Shown piece by piece: positions 50,643 through 58,585 of a DNA stretch of 64,000 nt. Location: NCBI GenBank assembly GCA_028688225.1, contig JAQTYQ010000017.1:17939-81938 (forward strand). The letters run 5' to 3'. The first letter of the stretch is position 1; each line of letters opens with the position of its first letter. The notes under the pieces were generated by a model. It made no database searches, was not told the DNA's origin, and saw only the letters and a program-made list of their open reading frames with translations. Source of the stretch: Opitutaceae bacterium. Lineage in GTDB: Bacteria; Verrucomicrobiota; Verrucomicrobiia; Opitutales; Opitutaceae. The position numbers were made by a program, and so were the translations under genes.

Positions 50643-50698
50643 CGCCGTAGCCGGCACGGCGAAGGCGGGCCGCCGTAGCCGGCACGGCGAAGGCGGGC
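50643..50698. repeat. 28-bp direct tandem repeat, two copies
   Basis: 50643-50670 and 50671-50698 are identical 28-mers beginning CGCCGTAGCCGGCACGGCGA, followed by a partial third copy (CGCCGTTTTC). Each unit contains an inverted motif GCCGG/CCGGC. It fills the fumA-kdsD gap (50533-50751), which has no gene. Confidence 0.75.
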
Positions 50699-50751
50699 CG
50701 CCGTTTTCAGGGGGGAACCCGCGACGCGGGCGGTCGCGTCCCCATCCCGCC

Positions 50752-51741
50752 TCACAACAGTTTCATCTTCGGCAGATCCTGCACGTCGACCAGGCCGACC
50801 GGACGGCCCGCCCCATCAATCACGATGAGGTCGTCGATTTTATAGCGGTCGAAGACCCGCAGGGCCTCCACCGCCAGCGCATCGGCGGACACGGTCTTGG
50901 GCGTCCGCGTCATGAAGCGGCCGACGGGCTGGGAAAGAAAATCGGGACGGCTCAGGACATGCCGGCGGAAATCCCCGTCAGTCAGGATGCCGGTGAGCTT
51001 GCCGGAGGCTTCGTCGACCAGCGCGATGCAGCCGGCCTTGGCCTTGGTCATGCCCAGGATGGCATCCTGGATCGTGCGCCGGTCCGGCATCACGGGCAGG
51101 CGGTCGCCGGTGCGCATGATGTCCTGCACCTTGACCAGGAGCTGGGTGCCCAGGTTGCCGGCGGGATGCAGGCGGGCAAAGTCGTCGCGGGTGAAGCCGC
51201 GGCGCTCCAGCACGACCATGGCCAGCGCGTCGCCGAGGGCGAGCGCGGCGGTGGTGCTCGCCGTGGGCGCCAGCCGCAGCGGACAGGCTTCGCGGGGCAG
51301 GCGGTAGAGGAGCCGCAGGTCGGCCTCTTTGGCCAGCTCCGAGTCGGGATTGCTGGTAAAGGCGACGATGGTGAGATCGAAGCGTTTCAGGATGGCCAGC
51401 AGCCGCAGCATCTCGTCGGTGTGGCCGCTGTTGCTGAGCAACACGGCGAGATCGCCCGGCGCGCACAAACCGAGGTCACCGTGCAGCGCGTGCGTGGCGT
51501 CGAGAAAACAAGAGGTGACGCCGGTGCTGTTGAAGGTGCCGGCCAGTTTCTGGACAATATGCGCCGACTTGCCCACGCCGCTGAAGATGAGCTTCCGGCC
51601 GGCCTGCACGGCGGCTTCCACCGCCTGCACCACCGCCACGAACGATGCGTCGAGTGACTCCGCCGTTGCCTGGAGTGCCTCCACTTCAATCCGGATGCAT
51701 TCGCGGCCCCGGAGCAGGGCGGATGGGGTGTCGGGGGTCAT
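50752..51741 (-). CDS. kdsD: D-arabinose 5-phosphate isomerase, KpsF/GutQ family
   Basis: The protein has 329 residues. An N-terminal SIS sugar-isomerase domain (KLIFSGVGKSAHIVQKLAGTFNSTG, HALHGDLGL, LLSNSGHTDE) is followed by two CBS domains (about residues 205-325, DIMRTGDRLPV and FMTRTPKTVSAD). It converts ribulose 5-phosphate to arabinose 5-phosphate, the first step to KDO of the lipopolysaccharide core. This supports a Gram-negative cell. It is divergent from the LysM lipoprotein gene. Confidence 0.95.
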   Translation of the reverse strand: MTPDTPSALLRGRECIRIEVEALQATAESLDASFVAVVQAVEAAVQAGRKLIFSGVGKSAHIVQKLAGTFNSTGVTSCFLDATHALHGDLGLCAPGDLAVLLSNSGHTDEMLRLLAILKRFDLTIVAFTSNPDSELAKEADLRLLYRLPREACPLRLAPTASTTAALALGDALAMVVLERRGFTRDDFARLHPAGNLGTQLLVKVQDIMRTGDRLPVMPDRRTIQDAILGMTKAKAGCIALVDEASGKLTGILTDGDFRRHVLSRPDFLSQPVGRFMTRTPKTVSADALAVEALRVFDRYKIDDLIVIDGAGRPVGLVDVQDLPKMKLL

Positions 51742-51818
51742 TTAGGATTTGTGTTGGAAATGAGCGTGGGTGAACTTAGCCCGCAATTTTACGCATTCAA
51801 TCCCTTTCCCGTTGTTCC

Positions 51819-52637
51819 ATGCGGCGACGCTTTCGCACTCTCAATCTGTCCGGTGGCCTGCTGTTGCTGCTGCTCCTGGCGGCGGGATGCGAAAGCAGCG
51901 ACCGTCTGGCGCTGGGTCCGGAGGGCGGCGACCCGCAGTACCGCCGCGGGCAGCAGCTCCTCAAGCAGGGACGCAATCAGGAGGCACTGGGGGCCTTCCT
52001 GAAGGTCATCGAGAGGCGCGGCGACGGCGCGCCCGAGTCGCACCTTGAGGCCGGGCTGCTTTACCAGCAGCACCTCAAGGATCCCATTGTGGCCATCTAC
52101 CATTTCCGCAAATACGTCGAATTACGGCCCAACTCCCGGCAGGTTGACCTGGTGCGCCAGCGCATCGATGCGGCGATGCGCGATTTTGCGCGGACGCTGC
52201 CGGCCCAGCCGCTGGAAAGCCAGGTGGCGAAGCTCGAACTGATGGGGCGGATTGACGCCCTCCAGAAGGAAAACCTGCAACTGAAGGAGCAGATCGCGGC
52301 CTTGTATCAAGGCGGGGCGGGAACCCGTGGCCCGGCGGCGGTCCCTCCAGACGAGGCCGCGCCTTCGCCGGCGATCACGCGCGGTCCGCTCTTTACGCCG
52401 CCGGGGGGCAATTCGACAAAGGTGGCGGCGAAACCGGCTCCGGCCGCGCGCGTGCCGGCGGTCTCCGCCCCAGCCTCCGGCCGCCGGCATGTCGTCGCCC
52501 AGGGTGAGACCCTCTACAAGATCGCGCAGCGCTATTACGGCAGTGGATCCAAGTGGCCGGAAATCCTCGAGGCGAATCGCGACGTGCTGAAAAGCGAGAA
52601 CGCGGTGCGGCCCGGCATGGAGCTGCGCATTCCCTGA
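51819..52637 (+). CDS. LysM-domain lipoprotein with TPR-like region
   Basis: The protein has 272 residues. A lipoprotein signal peptide ends in the lipobox LLAAGC (Cys24). Residues about 37-120 look like TPR repeats (QYRRGQQLLKQGRNQEALGAFLKVIERRG), then a coiled coil, a Pro/Ala linker, and a C-terminal LysM (RHVVAQGETLYKIAQRYYGSGSKWPEILEANRDVLKSENAVRPGMELRIP). LysM binds peptidoglycan, so it probably tethers an envelope complex to the wall. The partner is unknown. Confidence 0.9.
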   Translation: MRRRFRTLNLSGGLLLLLLLAAGCESSDRLALGPEGGDPQYRRGQQLLKQGRNQEALGAFLKVIERRGDGAPESHLEAGLLYQQHLKDPIVAIYHFRKYVELRPNSRQVDLVRQRIDAAMRDFARTLPAQPLESQVAKLELMGRIDALQKENLQLKEQIAALYQGGAGTRGPAAVPPDEAAPSPAITRGPLFTPPGGNSTKVAAKPAPAARVPAVSAPASGRRHVVAQGETLYKIAQRYYGSGSKWPEILEANRDVLKSENAVRPGMELRIP

Positions 52638-52669
52638 CGTGAGCTTGGCCGACCCCGCGCGCGCGGCGG

Positions 52670-53125
52670 TCAGGTGAAATATTCCGCCCAGGTGGTGCTG
52701 GTCTCGCTCACCCGCACGCGCTCGATCCGCACGCCGGGCGGCAGGGCCTGGCGCCCGGCGGTATTTCCGGCCGCCAGGCCAAGCTGGCGCTTCAGCTCCT
52801 CGAAGATGGCCTTGGCCATGGCCTCGCTGGTGGGATCGGTTTGCTCGAAGGGGATGATGCGGTCGCCGTAGGTCTGGCGATAAAACGCGAAATGGGGATC
52901 GGCGGTATTGAGGCACAGGGCGTGGTCCCACGTCTCCAGAAAGGCCCCCAGGGCCGCCTTCACCGTCTGGAAATCGCAGACCATGTCGTTGGCATCGAGC
53001 CGGTCGGCGGCCAGCACGACTTCCACCGTCCGGCTGTGGCCATGCGGAAAACGGCACTTGGCGGGATGCTTCGACAGGAGATGGCCGCTCTCGATTTCAA
53101 AGGTCTTGCAGATGCGAAAAGGCAT
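52670..53125 (-). CDS. queD: 6-pyruvoyl-tetrahydropterin synthase / QueD family
   Basis: The protein has 151 residues from the Met at 53125. Zinc ligands: His in ESGHLL and both His in FPHGHS; the catalytic Cys lies in HPAKCRF; further active-site residues are in ETWDHALCLN and VSETSTTWAEY. QueD makes 6-carboxytetrahydropterin for queuosine; pterin synthesis is an alternative. No other queuosine genes are present. A 45-nt palindrome lies 66 bp upstream. Confidence 0.88.
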   Translation of the reverse strand: MPFRICKTFEIESGHLLSKHPAKCRFPHGHSRTVEVVLAADRLDANDMVCDFQTVKAALGAFLETWDHALCLNTADPHFAFYRQTYGDRIIPFEQTDPTSEAMAKAIFEELKRQLGLAAGNTAGRQALPPGVRIERVRVSETSTTWAEYFT

Positions 53126-53191
53126 GGAGGTGTTCCTGAAAGTCGTAGTGACCGGCACGCCGGGGGCCAAGAACGGAATCTTCGGACGGCT

Positions 53192-53236
53192 GCGCCCGGC
53201 AACATGTCAACCAATAGTTGACATGTTGCCGGGCGC
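53192..53236. repeat. Perfect 20-bp-stem palindrome
   Basis: Left arm GCGCCCGGCAACATGTCAAC (53192-53211), loop CAATA, right arm an exact reverse complement at 53217-53236. It lies between hemN and queD, both on the minus strand. There is no T-tract. The core GTCAAC-caNta-GTTGAC is shared with 48807-48838. Confidence 0.9.
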
Positions 53237-53340
53237 TTCATTTCCCCTGGAAAAGGTAAATCGAATAGCGACGTCTTGTCCCCCGGCGCTACGAACGAGC
53301 ACGAATGGCTGGCGGCTACAGCCTTTGACCAATGCTCCGT

Positions 53341-54750
53341 TTACACCGTTCGGGAGAAGCGTCGCGGTCCCTTCTCCAGGTAGGCGTCGAAGCGCATGGC
53401 GATGATGCGGATGAGCAGCGCACCCACGCCGGTGATGACGAACCCTTCGCGGCTGCGATGGAGGAGTCCGTCCGCCTCCAGATCGGCCAGCAATTCGATC
53501 TCGCGGGCAAAATGGGTCCGGAAATCGACACCGAGGCGCTGCGAGAGATCGGCGTAATGGACGCGCCGGTCGCACATAATGCGCATGATGACCTGGCGGC
53601 GGATGCGGTCTTCCTCGCTCAGCAGCAGCCCGCGCTCGATCGGCAGGCGCCCGGCATCCAGCGCCGCGTAGTAGTCGGGCAGCTCCTTGAGGTTCTGCCG
53701 GTAGGAATCCTCCGTCTGCGAGATGGAGGACATGCCGAATCCGTAGATCGAGGCGCCGGCATGCGTGCTGTAGCCCTGAAAGTTGCGCTGGAGCGTGCCC
53801 TCGCGCTGGGCGACGGCCAGTTCGTCATCGGCGCGCGCAGAATGGTCCATGCCGATGTACACCATGCCGGCCGCCGTGAGCCGGCGCACGGCGGTGGCCA
53901 GCATCTTCAGTTTTTCCTCGGTGGAGGGCAGATTGGCCTGTTTTTCAAAGATGCGCTGGGACGGCTTGATCCACGGCACGTGGGCGTAGCTAAACACGGC
54001 CAGGCGGTCGGGCTGCAGGGTGAGCACTTCGTCGATGGTGCGGGCGAACGAGTCGGCGGTCTGATGCGGCAGGCCGAAAATCAGATCAACACTGATGGAA
54101 CGGTAGCCCTCGGTACGCATCCAGTCGAAGGCCTGGCGGGTGACCTCCATCGGCTGGACGCGGTGGACGGCTTGCTGCACGACCGGATTGGTATCCTGCA
54201 CCCCGAGCGAGGCGCGGTTGCATCCGAGTTCGCGGAAGGCGCGGACGTGGTCGCGGGTGATGCGGCGCGGATCGACCTCGACGCTGTTTTCCGAGTCTTC
54301 GGCAAACTTGAACCGCGCATGAATGGCCTCACCCAGCCGCCGGATCACGGCCGGTGGCAGAAAGGTCGGCGTGCCGCCGCCGAAATGCATCTGGGCCACC
54401 CGGCGCGACGGATGCACCAGCGGCTGGACCAGCGCCAGCTCTTTTTCCAGGTGATCGAGATAGATGGACGCGGCATCGCGCTTCAGGGTGATGACCGTGG
54501 TGCAGCCGCAGAACCAGCACAGGGTTTCGCAAAAAGGCAGGTGGAAATAGAGCGAGAGCGGCCGTGTGGCCTCGCGGTTGTCCCGCCGGACGGCCTCGAC
54601 GAGCGCCTCCGGCGGCGTGGCCTCCGTAAATTGCGGCGCGGTGGGGTAGGAGGTGTAGCGCGGCCCCGGGACGTTGTATTTTCGCACGAGCTCGAGGTCG
54701 AACTCGGCGGCGGCCGGCGGCGTGCCGGTGATGGGACTGGAGGCGGGCAT
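53341..54750 (-). CDS. hemN: Oxygen-independent coproporphyrinogen III oxidase
   Basis: The protein has 469 residues. It is a radical SAM enzyme with the cluster motif CETLCWFCGC (CxxxCxxC plus the extra C typical of HemN), the HFGGGTPTFLPP glycine motif, and the N-terminal YNVPGPRYTSYPTAPQF block. It decarboxylates coproporphyrinogen III to protoporphyrinogen IX in haem synthesis without oxygen. The YGFGMSSIS segment is typical for true HemN rather than HemW. Confidence 0.96.
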   Translation of the reverse strand: MPASSPITGTPPAAAEFDLELVRKYNVPGPRYTSYPTAPQFTEATPPEALVEAVRRDNREATRPLSLYFHLPFCETLCWFCGCTTVITLKRDAASIYLDHLEKELALVQPLVHPSRRVAQMHFGGGTPTFLPPAVIRRLGEAIHARFKFAEDSENSVEVDPRRITRDHVRAFRELGCNRASLGVQDTNPVVQQAVHRVQPMEVTRQAFDWMRTEGYRSISVDLIFGLPHQTADSFARTIDEVLTLQPDRLAVFSYAHVPWIKPSQRIFEKQANLPSTEEKLKMLATAVRRLTAAGMVYIGMDHSARADDELAVAQREGTLQRNFQGYSTHAGASIYGFGMSSISQTEDSYRQNLKELPDYYAALDAGRLPIERGLLLSEEDRIRRQVIMRIMCDRRVHYADLSQRLGVDFRTHFAREIELLADLEADGLLHRSREGFVITGVGALLIRIIAMRFDAYLEKGPRRFSRTV

Positions 54751-54929
54751 CTAGAGATTGGGCGGACGCAAATAGAGCGGAGCTATGGATTATTTGCGAG
54801 ACCGGATGGGCTTTTCCGCAGGATTTTCGCCAGCCCGGATGTTTCCTGCAAAAAGCCCAATCAGGCCGAGTTGAGTAAATCCGGTGCTCTGCGAGCCTGC
54901 GGTGGCGATGAATCCTGCGCTGTGGACTG

Positions 54930-55156
54930 CAGACAATCGTGGGGACAGGGCGATGAAGTGGCCGCAAAGAGCAGTGCAAAACCGTCAGCGTCTTCCGCAG
55001 TGTGGGTCCGTCGAGTTCGAAACGTCGGGAAAGAAACCACAGGTCGTAGAAGTCCTTGATCCGGCTGTTGGTGACACCGAGCTTCACCGTAGCCTCGAAT
55101 TTTTCGGCGACCACGGCGTAGATGCATCCGAAGCGCCAGCCGATCAGCCGGGCCAC
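54930..55156 (-). pseudogene. Remnant of an AbiEii/AbiGii-type nucleotidyltransferase
   Basis: Only a C-terminal piece remains: YAVVAEKFEATVKLGVTNSRIKDFYDLWFLSRRFELDG. The conserved DFYDLW and AEKFEA motifs are those of AbiEii-type toxins. The nucleotidyltransferase core (GG...DxD) is missing and the frame decays after about 54930. It begins 10 bp after the stop of the Fic gene, so it was probably once the next gene of that operon. The rest of 54751-54929 is empty. Confidence 0.7.
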
Positions 55157-55165
55157 CCCCGATCT

Positions 55166-56716
55166 TCAGGATGGATGCCGACTGTCCCCGAAAGGTTTCA
55201 GCCTAGCCGACGCCTTCATCTCTTCAGCGACGAACCTCGTGAAGTCGGCAATCTCTCCTTGGACCGATGCTTTTTCCAATGCCGCCATGTAGGCCGGCCG
55301 CTGCTCCACGCGAATGACCGTCCAGTCGTAGCCGCCCGAGGCGAGCATCGTGTTCATCAGGAACCGGCCGATGCGGCCGTTGCCGTCCGAGTAGGGATGG
55401 ATATAGACGAAGAGGAAATGTCCGAGGACCGCCTGGACCCCGGCGGATGATTCGGCGGCCAGGAGCGCAAAGAGGGTGTCCAGCAGTTCCGCCACGGCCT
55501 CGTGAGGAGGCGGCACGTGCTCGGAGCCCCGGATGAAGACCGGTCGGTTGCGGTAGCCGGCGAGAGCGTAGGCGGGGAGCAGCCCCGCCTGGACAAACGG
55601 GCTGAAGAGCGCGCGATACCAGGCGGCCAAGTCGCGATTGATGATCGCAGGCGCGGACTGGCCGCCGAGGATTTCCCGCAGGCTCGTCATGACTGCTTGG
55701 AAACTCTCGTGATAGCCTTTTGCGGCCATCGCGTTCACTTGCCCCTGATCGGCTCCGTCCGTTTCCGGGTTCCATTCGCCGGCGGCGATCCGCGCGATCA
55801 ATTCCGGCGTTACCTGATAACCCTCGATGGAAAGGGAGTGGTAGGCGTCGTGCGTGTAGATTTCGGCCACGCGACTGAGATAGGTGTCGGCTTGGGGAGC
55901 GCCGGGCGCCGCCAAAAAGAGTTCGTTCACGACCGGACGCATTTGCTGCCAGAGTGCTTTCAGCCGGCCCCCATAGGGCGAGGTGAAGAGCAGTCCGGCG
56001 GGCAGTCGCGGCGGAGCGGCGAACGGATTGGTTTCATCGAACTCGAAACCGGCGGCGGTCAGGTCCGCGGCGAGGCGGTCGGCCTGCTCCGTCAGGCCGC
56101 AGTGCCGGAAGGCGCCGACCAGCCGGCCGGCCGCAGCGGGGGAACCCGCCTCGCCCAACAGGACGCGGCTGAGATCTTCCGGGCGGACGAGGCGCAGGGC
56201 GATCTCCGCGTTGGTGGCGGAATGACGAAAAAAGCCCGGGCTGACCCGCACCAAGGCGAGAGCCAGGGGCATGACCTGCACGCCTTGCCGGATGTCCGTG
56301 GGCTTGGGCAGGTTTTTCTTGTCGACATAGATCAGCAACGACGTGCGGTTTGGCAGTTGCACGGTGGACGTGCCACCCTTCCCGGCGATGACGATCAGCT
56401 GCGCCGGGGTCTGGGTGTTTCCGCTCCATAGATCGAGCGAGTGCTCGGCGGACAGGCTGTAGTCAGTGCCAAAGCGGTGGCGAAGGTAGGCGCTGGCGAA
56501 ACCCCAGAAATGCGCGTGCCAAAAGGTCGTGTCACCGGGCTCCGCCTGCGAGGTGGTCAGGGCATACCAGCCCTTGATGATTTCCACGAGGAAGCCGCGC
56601 TTCGTCAGCAGCAAGCGATCGGGCCGGGAAATATCCGGCCCGCGAACGACCTCGCCGGATGCGCGGGCGCGCACCCGTTGCACGGCTTGAGCGAGGGCTT
56701 GTTGAGGAGTGGGCAT
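55166..56716 (-). CDS. Fic-domain protein with AbiEi-like N-terminal region
   Basis: The protein has 516 residues. The C-terminal Fic domain has the catalytic motif HPYSDGNGRIGRFLMN. The inhibitory motif SLSIEG (S/T-xxx-E-G/N) lies about 150 residues before it, so the enzyme should be auto-inhibited (class II). The N-terminal 180 residues (KRGFLVEIIKGWYALTTSQ, then LVIAGKGGTSTVQLPNRTSL-type strands) resemble AbiEi-type antitoxin domains. Fic enzymes usually AMPylate target proteins. The promoter region carries four 23-bp-phased repeats, and an AbiEii relic follows. Confidence 0.9.
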   Translation of the reverse strand: MPTPQQALAQAVQRVRARASGEVVRGPDISRPDRLLLTKRGFLVEIIKGWYALTTSQAEPGDTTFWHAHFWGFASAYLRHRFGTDYSLSAEHSLDLWSGNTQTPAQLIVIAGKGGTSTVQLPNRTSLLIYVDKKNLPKPTDIRQGVQVMPLALALVRVSPGFFRHSATNAEIALRLVRPEDLSRVLLGEAGSPAAAGRLVGAFRHCGLTEQADRLAADLTAAGFEFDETNPFAAPPRLPAGLLFTSPYGGRLKALWQQMRPVVNELFLAAPGAPQADTYLSRVAEIYTHDAYHSLSIEGYQVTPELIARIAAGEWNPETDGADQGQVNAMAAKGYHESFQAVMTSLREILGGQSAPAIINRDLAAWYRALFSPFVQAGLLPAYALAGYRNRPVFIRGSEHVPPPHEAVAELLDTLFALLAAESSAGVQAVLGHFLFVYIHPYSDGNGRIGRFLMNTMLASGGYDWTVIRVEQRPAYMAALEKASVQGEIADFTRFVAEEMKASARLKPFGDSRHPS

Positions 56717-56717
56717 G

Positions 56718-56800
56718 ACTTTGTTTTGTGTGACTAATCAACTATGTTTTGCTGAGAGCGTCAACTTTGTTTTATGTCGATTTAGCGCTTTGTTTTTCTC
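56718..56800. promoter_or_regulatory. Four 10-bp direct repeats at 23-bp intervals before the Fic gene
   Basis: The repeats are ACTTTGTTTT (56718), ACTATGTTTT (56741), ACTTTGTTTT (56764) and GCTTTGTTTT (56787), spaced 23, 23 and 23 bp. The array begins 2 bp upstream of the Fic start codon and lies in a locally AT-rich stretch. An operator array for a repressor, possibly the Fic protein's own N-terminal domain, is the simplest reading. Confidence 0.75.
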
Positions 56801-56989
56801 CTTATTGTTTCTCTTCTTACTGTACCAACGATTGTTGCGAACCTGATGTTGTTGTTGATCCATCTCTTGGATTTTCTTTTGAAGTGGCGCTTTGATGGGG
56901 TGGGCGGAGCTTGGTGGGAGTCGCCGGAGCTCCGCGCGTCGTTCCCTGCCGGCGCCTTGCCACGGCGCGCGCGACCCCGAACGCCGTCA

Positions 56990-57432
56990 GCGCCTAACTG
57001 GGGCCGAGGTGCGACCCCAGCCCCCGGGCGCATTGTTCCATTTCGCTCGGCTACGACCGGCTGCGCGGCCGGCCCGCTCGCTCGTCGCGCCGGATACCGT
57101 GCCGTTTGCAGAAGCGGCGGAAATCGAGCGAGCTGATCCGCAGGCCGAGCGTTGCGAGATGCGCTCGCACCTCGCAGGTGGCCGTGCTGCAATCCCAGCC
57201 ATTGGATTTGCCGCACGACGCTGTCCAAGTCCGACGTTTTCTTCGCGAGCTTCAGCCGGGTCTTTGGGCGGGAGTATTCCCGCCACGAAAATACCGTCAC
57301 GCGATGCGGTGTCTTCTCGTTGATTTCGTCCGCCAGGATTTGGAGGTACAACGCCACAGGAAAGCCAGAGGAACCAGCCACCGCTCCACCCCCCAAAGCA
57401 AGCTCTTGAGGCGGAACGGGATCAGTCCGCAA
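56990..57432 (-). pseudogene. Decayed gene of unknown function
   Basis: From a Met at 57432 one frame gives a plausible protein (ALYLQILADEINEKTPHRVT, then RLKLAKKTSDLDSVVRQIQW and LGLQHGHL) and then breaks at about 57175. A second frame continues with EVRAHLATLGLRISSLDFRR and FCKRHGIRRDE to about 57060. Both halves look like real helical protein, so a frameshift is likely. I recognise no family. Other parts of 56801-57496 hold nothing convincing. Confidence 0.4.
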
Positions 57433-57496
57433 AGGCTAGAGCCGCAAGCGTGGTCGTATTTTGATCATCCACTGATTAACAAATGGTTATGACGCG

Positions 57497-57533
57497 ATTT
57501 TACTTGAAGAGCCTATTTTACTTGTCAGTAAAA
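57497..57533 (+). promoter_or_regulatory. Repeat operator upstream of the AbiEi-like gene
   Basis: Two identical 10-mers ATTTTACTTG (57497-57506, 57515-57524) are 18 bp apart. The second forms a perfect palindrome with the following bases: TTTTACT (57516-57522), TGTC, AGTAAAA (57527-57533). It ends 8 bp before the start codon. AbiEi antitoxins are known to repress their own operons by binding upstream inverted repeats, which fits. Confidence 0.65.
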
Positions 57534-57541
57534 GACCTATC

Positions 57542-58585
57542 TTGAGTGCAAGTCGTACCATCGCCACCGAGCATCAGCTCGTTACTGCCGCTCGTGATTT
57601 CCTGCTGCAGGATCACGAATTGGCATGGCGTTTTTTGCCGGAATCCAACCCGAGTCTTGATCGCGGCTATGACGCCTTCCTGCGCCTGCGCCTGGACGGT
57701 CGTTCCCTGACTTTCGCCGTCGAATACAAGGTGGCGCTCAGTGCGCGCACCGTGCAAGCCCTCGCCGGGCGCAAGCTGTCCCACCCGCCCCTCCTTATCA
57801 CGGCGAAACTGACGGAGAACATCCTGCGGCTCTGCCGCGAACAGTGCATCAACTGCCTCGATCTTAACGGCCGAGTCTGGATTCGCCAGGACGGCGTGCT
57901 GATCGACCGCGCGGCCCGTCCGCAGGCAAATTTCAAACCGGCGCAACCGCCACCCGACGTCTTCTCGCCCAAAAGCTCGCGGCTCGTCCGCGCGCTGCTC
58001 GCCCACCAAGACCGCCTGTGGCCGCAAGCGGAGCTCGTCACCGCGACGCAACTCAGCACCGGCCTCGTGTCGCGCCTCACGCGCCATCTGCAGGACGAAG
58101 GTTACCTCCAGCGGGAAGGGCGTGCTTTCCGCGTGGTGCGCCATGGCGATTTGCTCGACGCGTGGGCGGCGCAAGACCGCTGGGCCAAGCGCGTCACGCT
58201 CCGGCAATACGCCGTGCTGGCGACGGATCTCGAAAGCCTCGCCGAAAATCTGCTGCGGGCCAGCCCCGCCGGGAGCCTCGCCTTCACGCAATGGTTCGCG
58301 GCCAACCTGCGCTTTCCCTACACCCCCGCTCCGCTGGTGTCCGCCTACGTCTCCACGTTTCCCGACGAGTCCCAGCTTGGCGCCCTCAAGGCGCGGCCGG
58401 TGAACGAAGGCGGGCGTCTTTGGCTCATCGTGCCGAACGATCGCGGAGTGTTTCACCAGCCGCGTGTCGTCCGCGATCTTCCGCTCGTCTGCGACCCGCA
58501 AATCTACCTCGACCTCCTGCCGGTCGGATTGCGCGGCCCCGATCAAGCGCAAGCCTTGCGCCAATGGGAGGATTTCTGCCGATGA
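57542..58585 (+). CDS. AbiEi-family antitoxin-like protein
   Basis: The protein has 347 residues from a TTG. The N-terminal 130 residues (LTFAVEYKVALSARTVQALAG, then LLITAKLTENILRLCREQCINCLDLNGRVWIRQDG) resemble the larger, 'type IV' AbiEi-like proteins. A winged helix follows at about 140-200 (SSRLVRALLAHQDRLWPQAELVTATQLSTGLVSRLTRHLQDEGYLQREG). It overlaps the nucleotidyltransferase gene by ATGA. In AbiE systems the antitoxin represses the operon and counters the toxin without direct binding. Confidence 0.82.
   Translation: MSASRTIATEHQLVTAARDFLLQDHELAWRFLPESNPSLDRGYDAFLRLRLDGRSLTFAVEYKVALSARTVQALAGRKLSHPPLLITAKLTENILRLCREQCINCLDLNGRVWIRQDGVLIDRAARPQANFKPAQPPPDVFSPKSSRLVRALLAHQDRLWPQAELVTATQLSTGLVSRLTRHLQDEGYLQREGRAFRVVRHGDLLDAWAAQDRWAKRVTLRQYAVLATDLESLAENLLRASPAGSLAFTQWFAANLRFPYTPAPLVSAYVSTFPDESQLGALKARPVNEGGRLWLIVPNDRGVFHQPRVVRDLPLVCDPQIYLDLLPVGLRGPDQAQALRQWEDFCR

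Noticed and set aside
50643..50698. CRISPR array
   Set aside because: The 28-bp units are directly adjacent without spacers, and no cas genes are present.
48886..51657. Long plus-strand frame opposite fumA and kdsD
   Set aside because: Both minus-strand genes are complete and conserved; the frame is a shadow.
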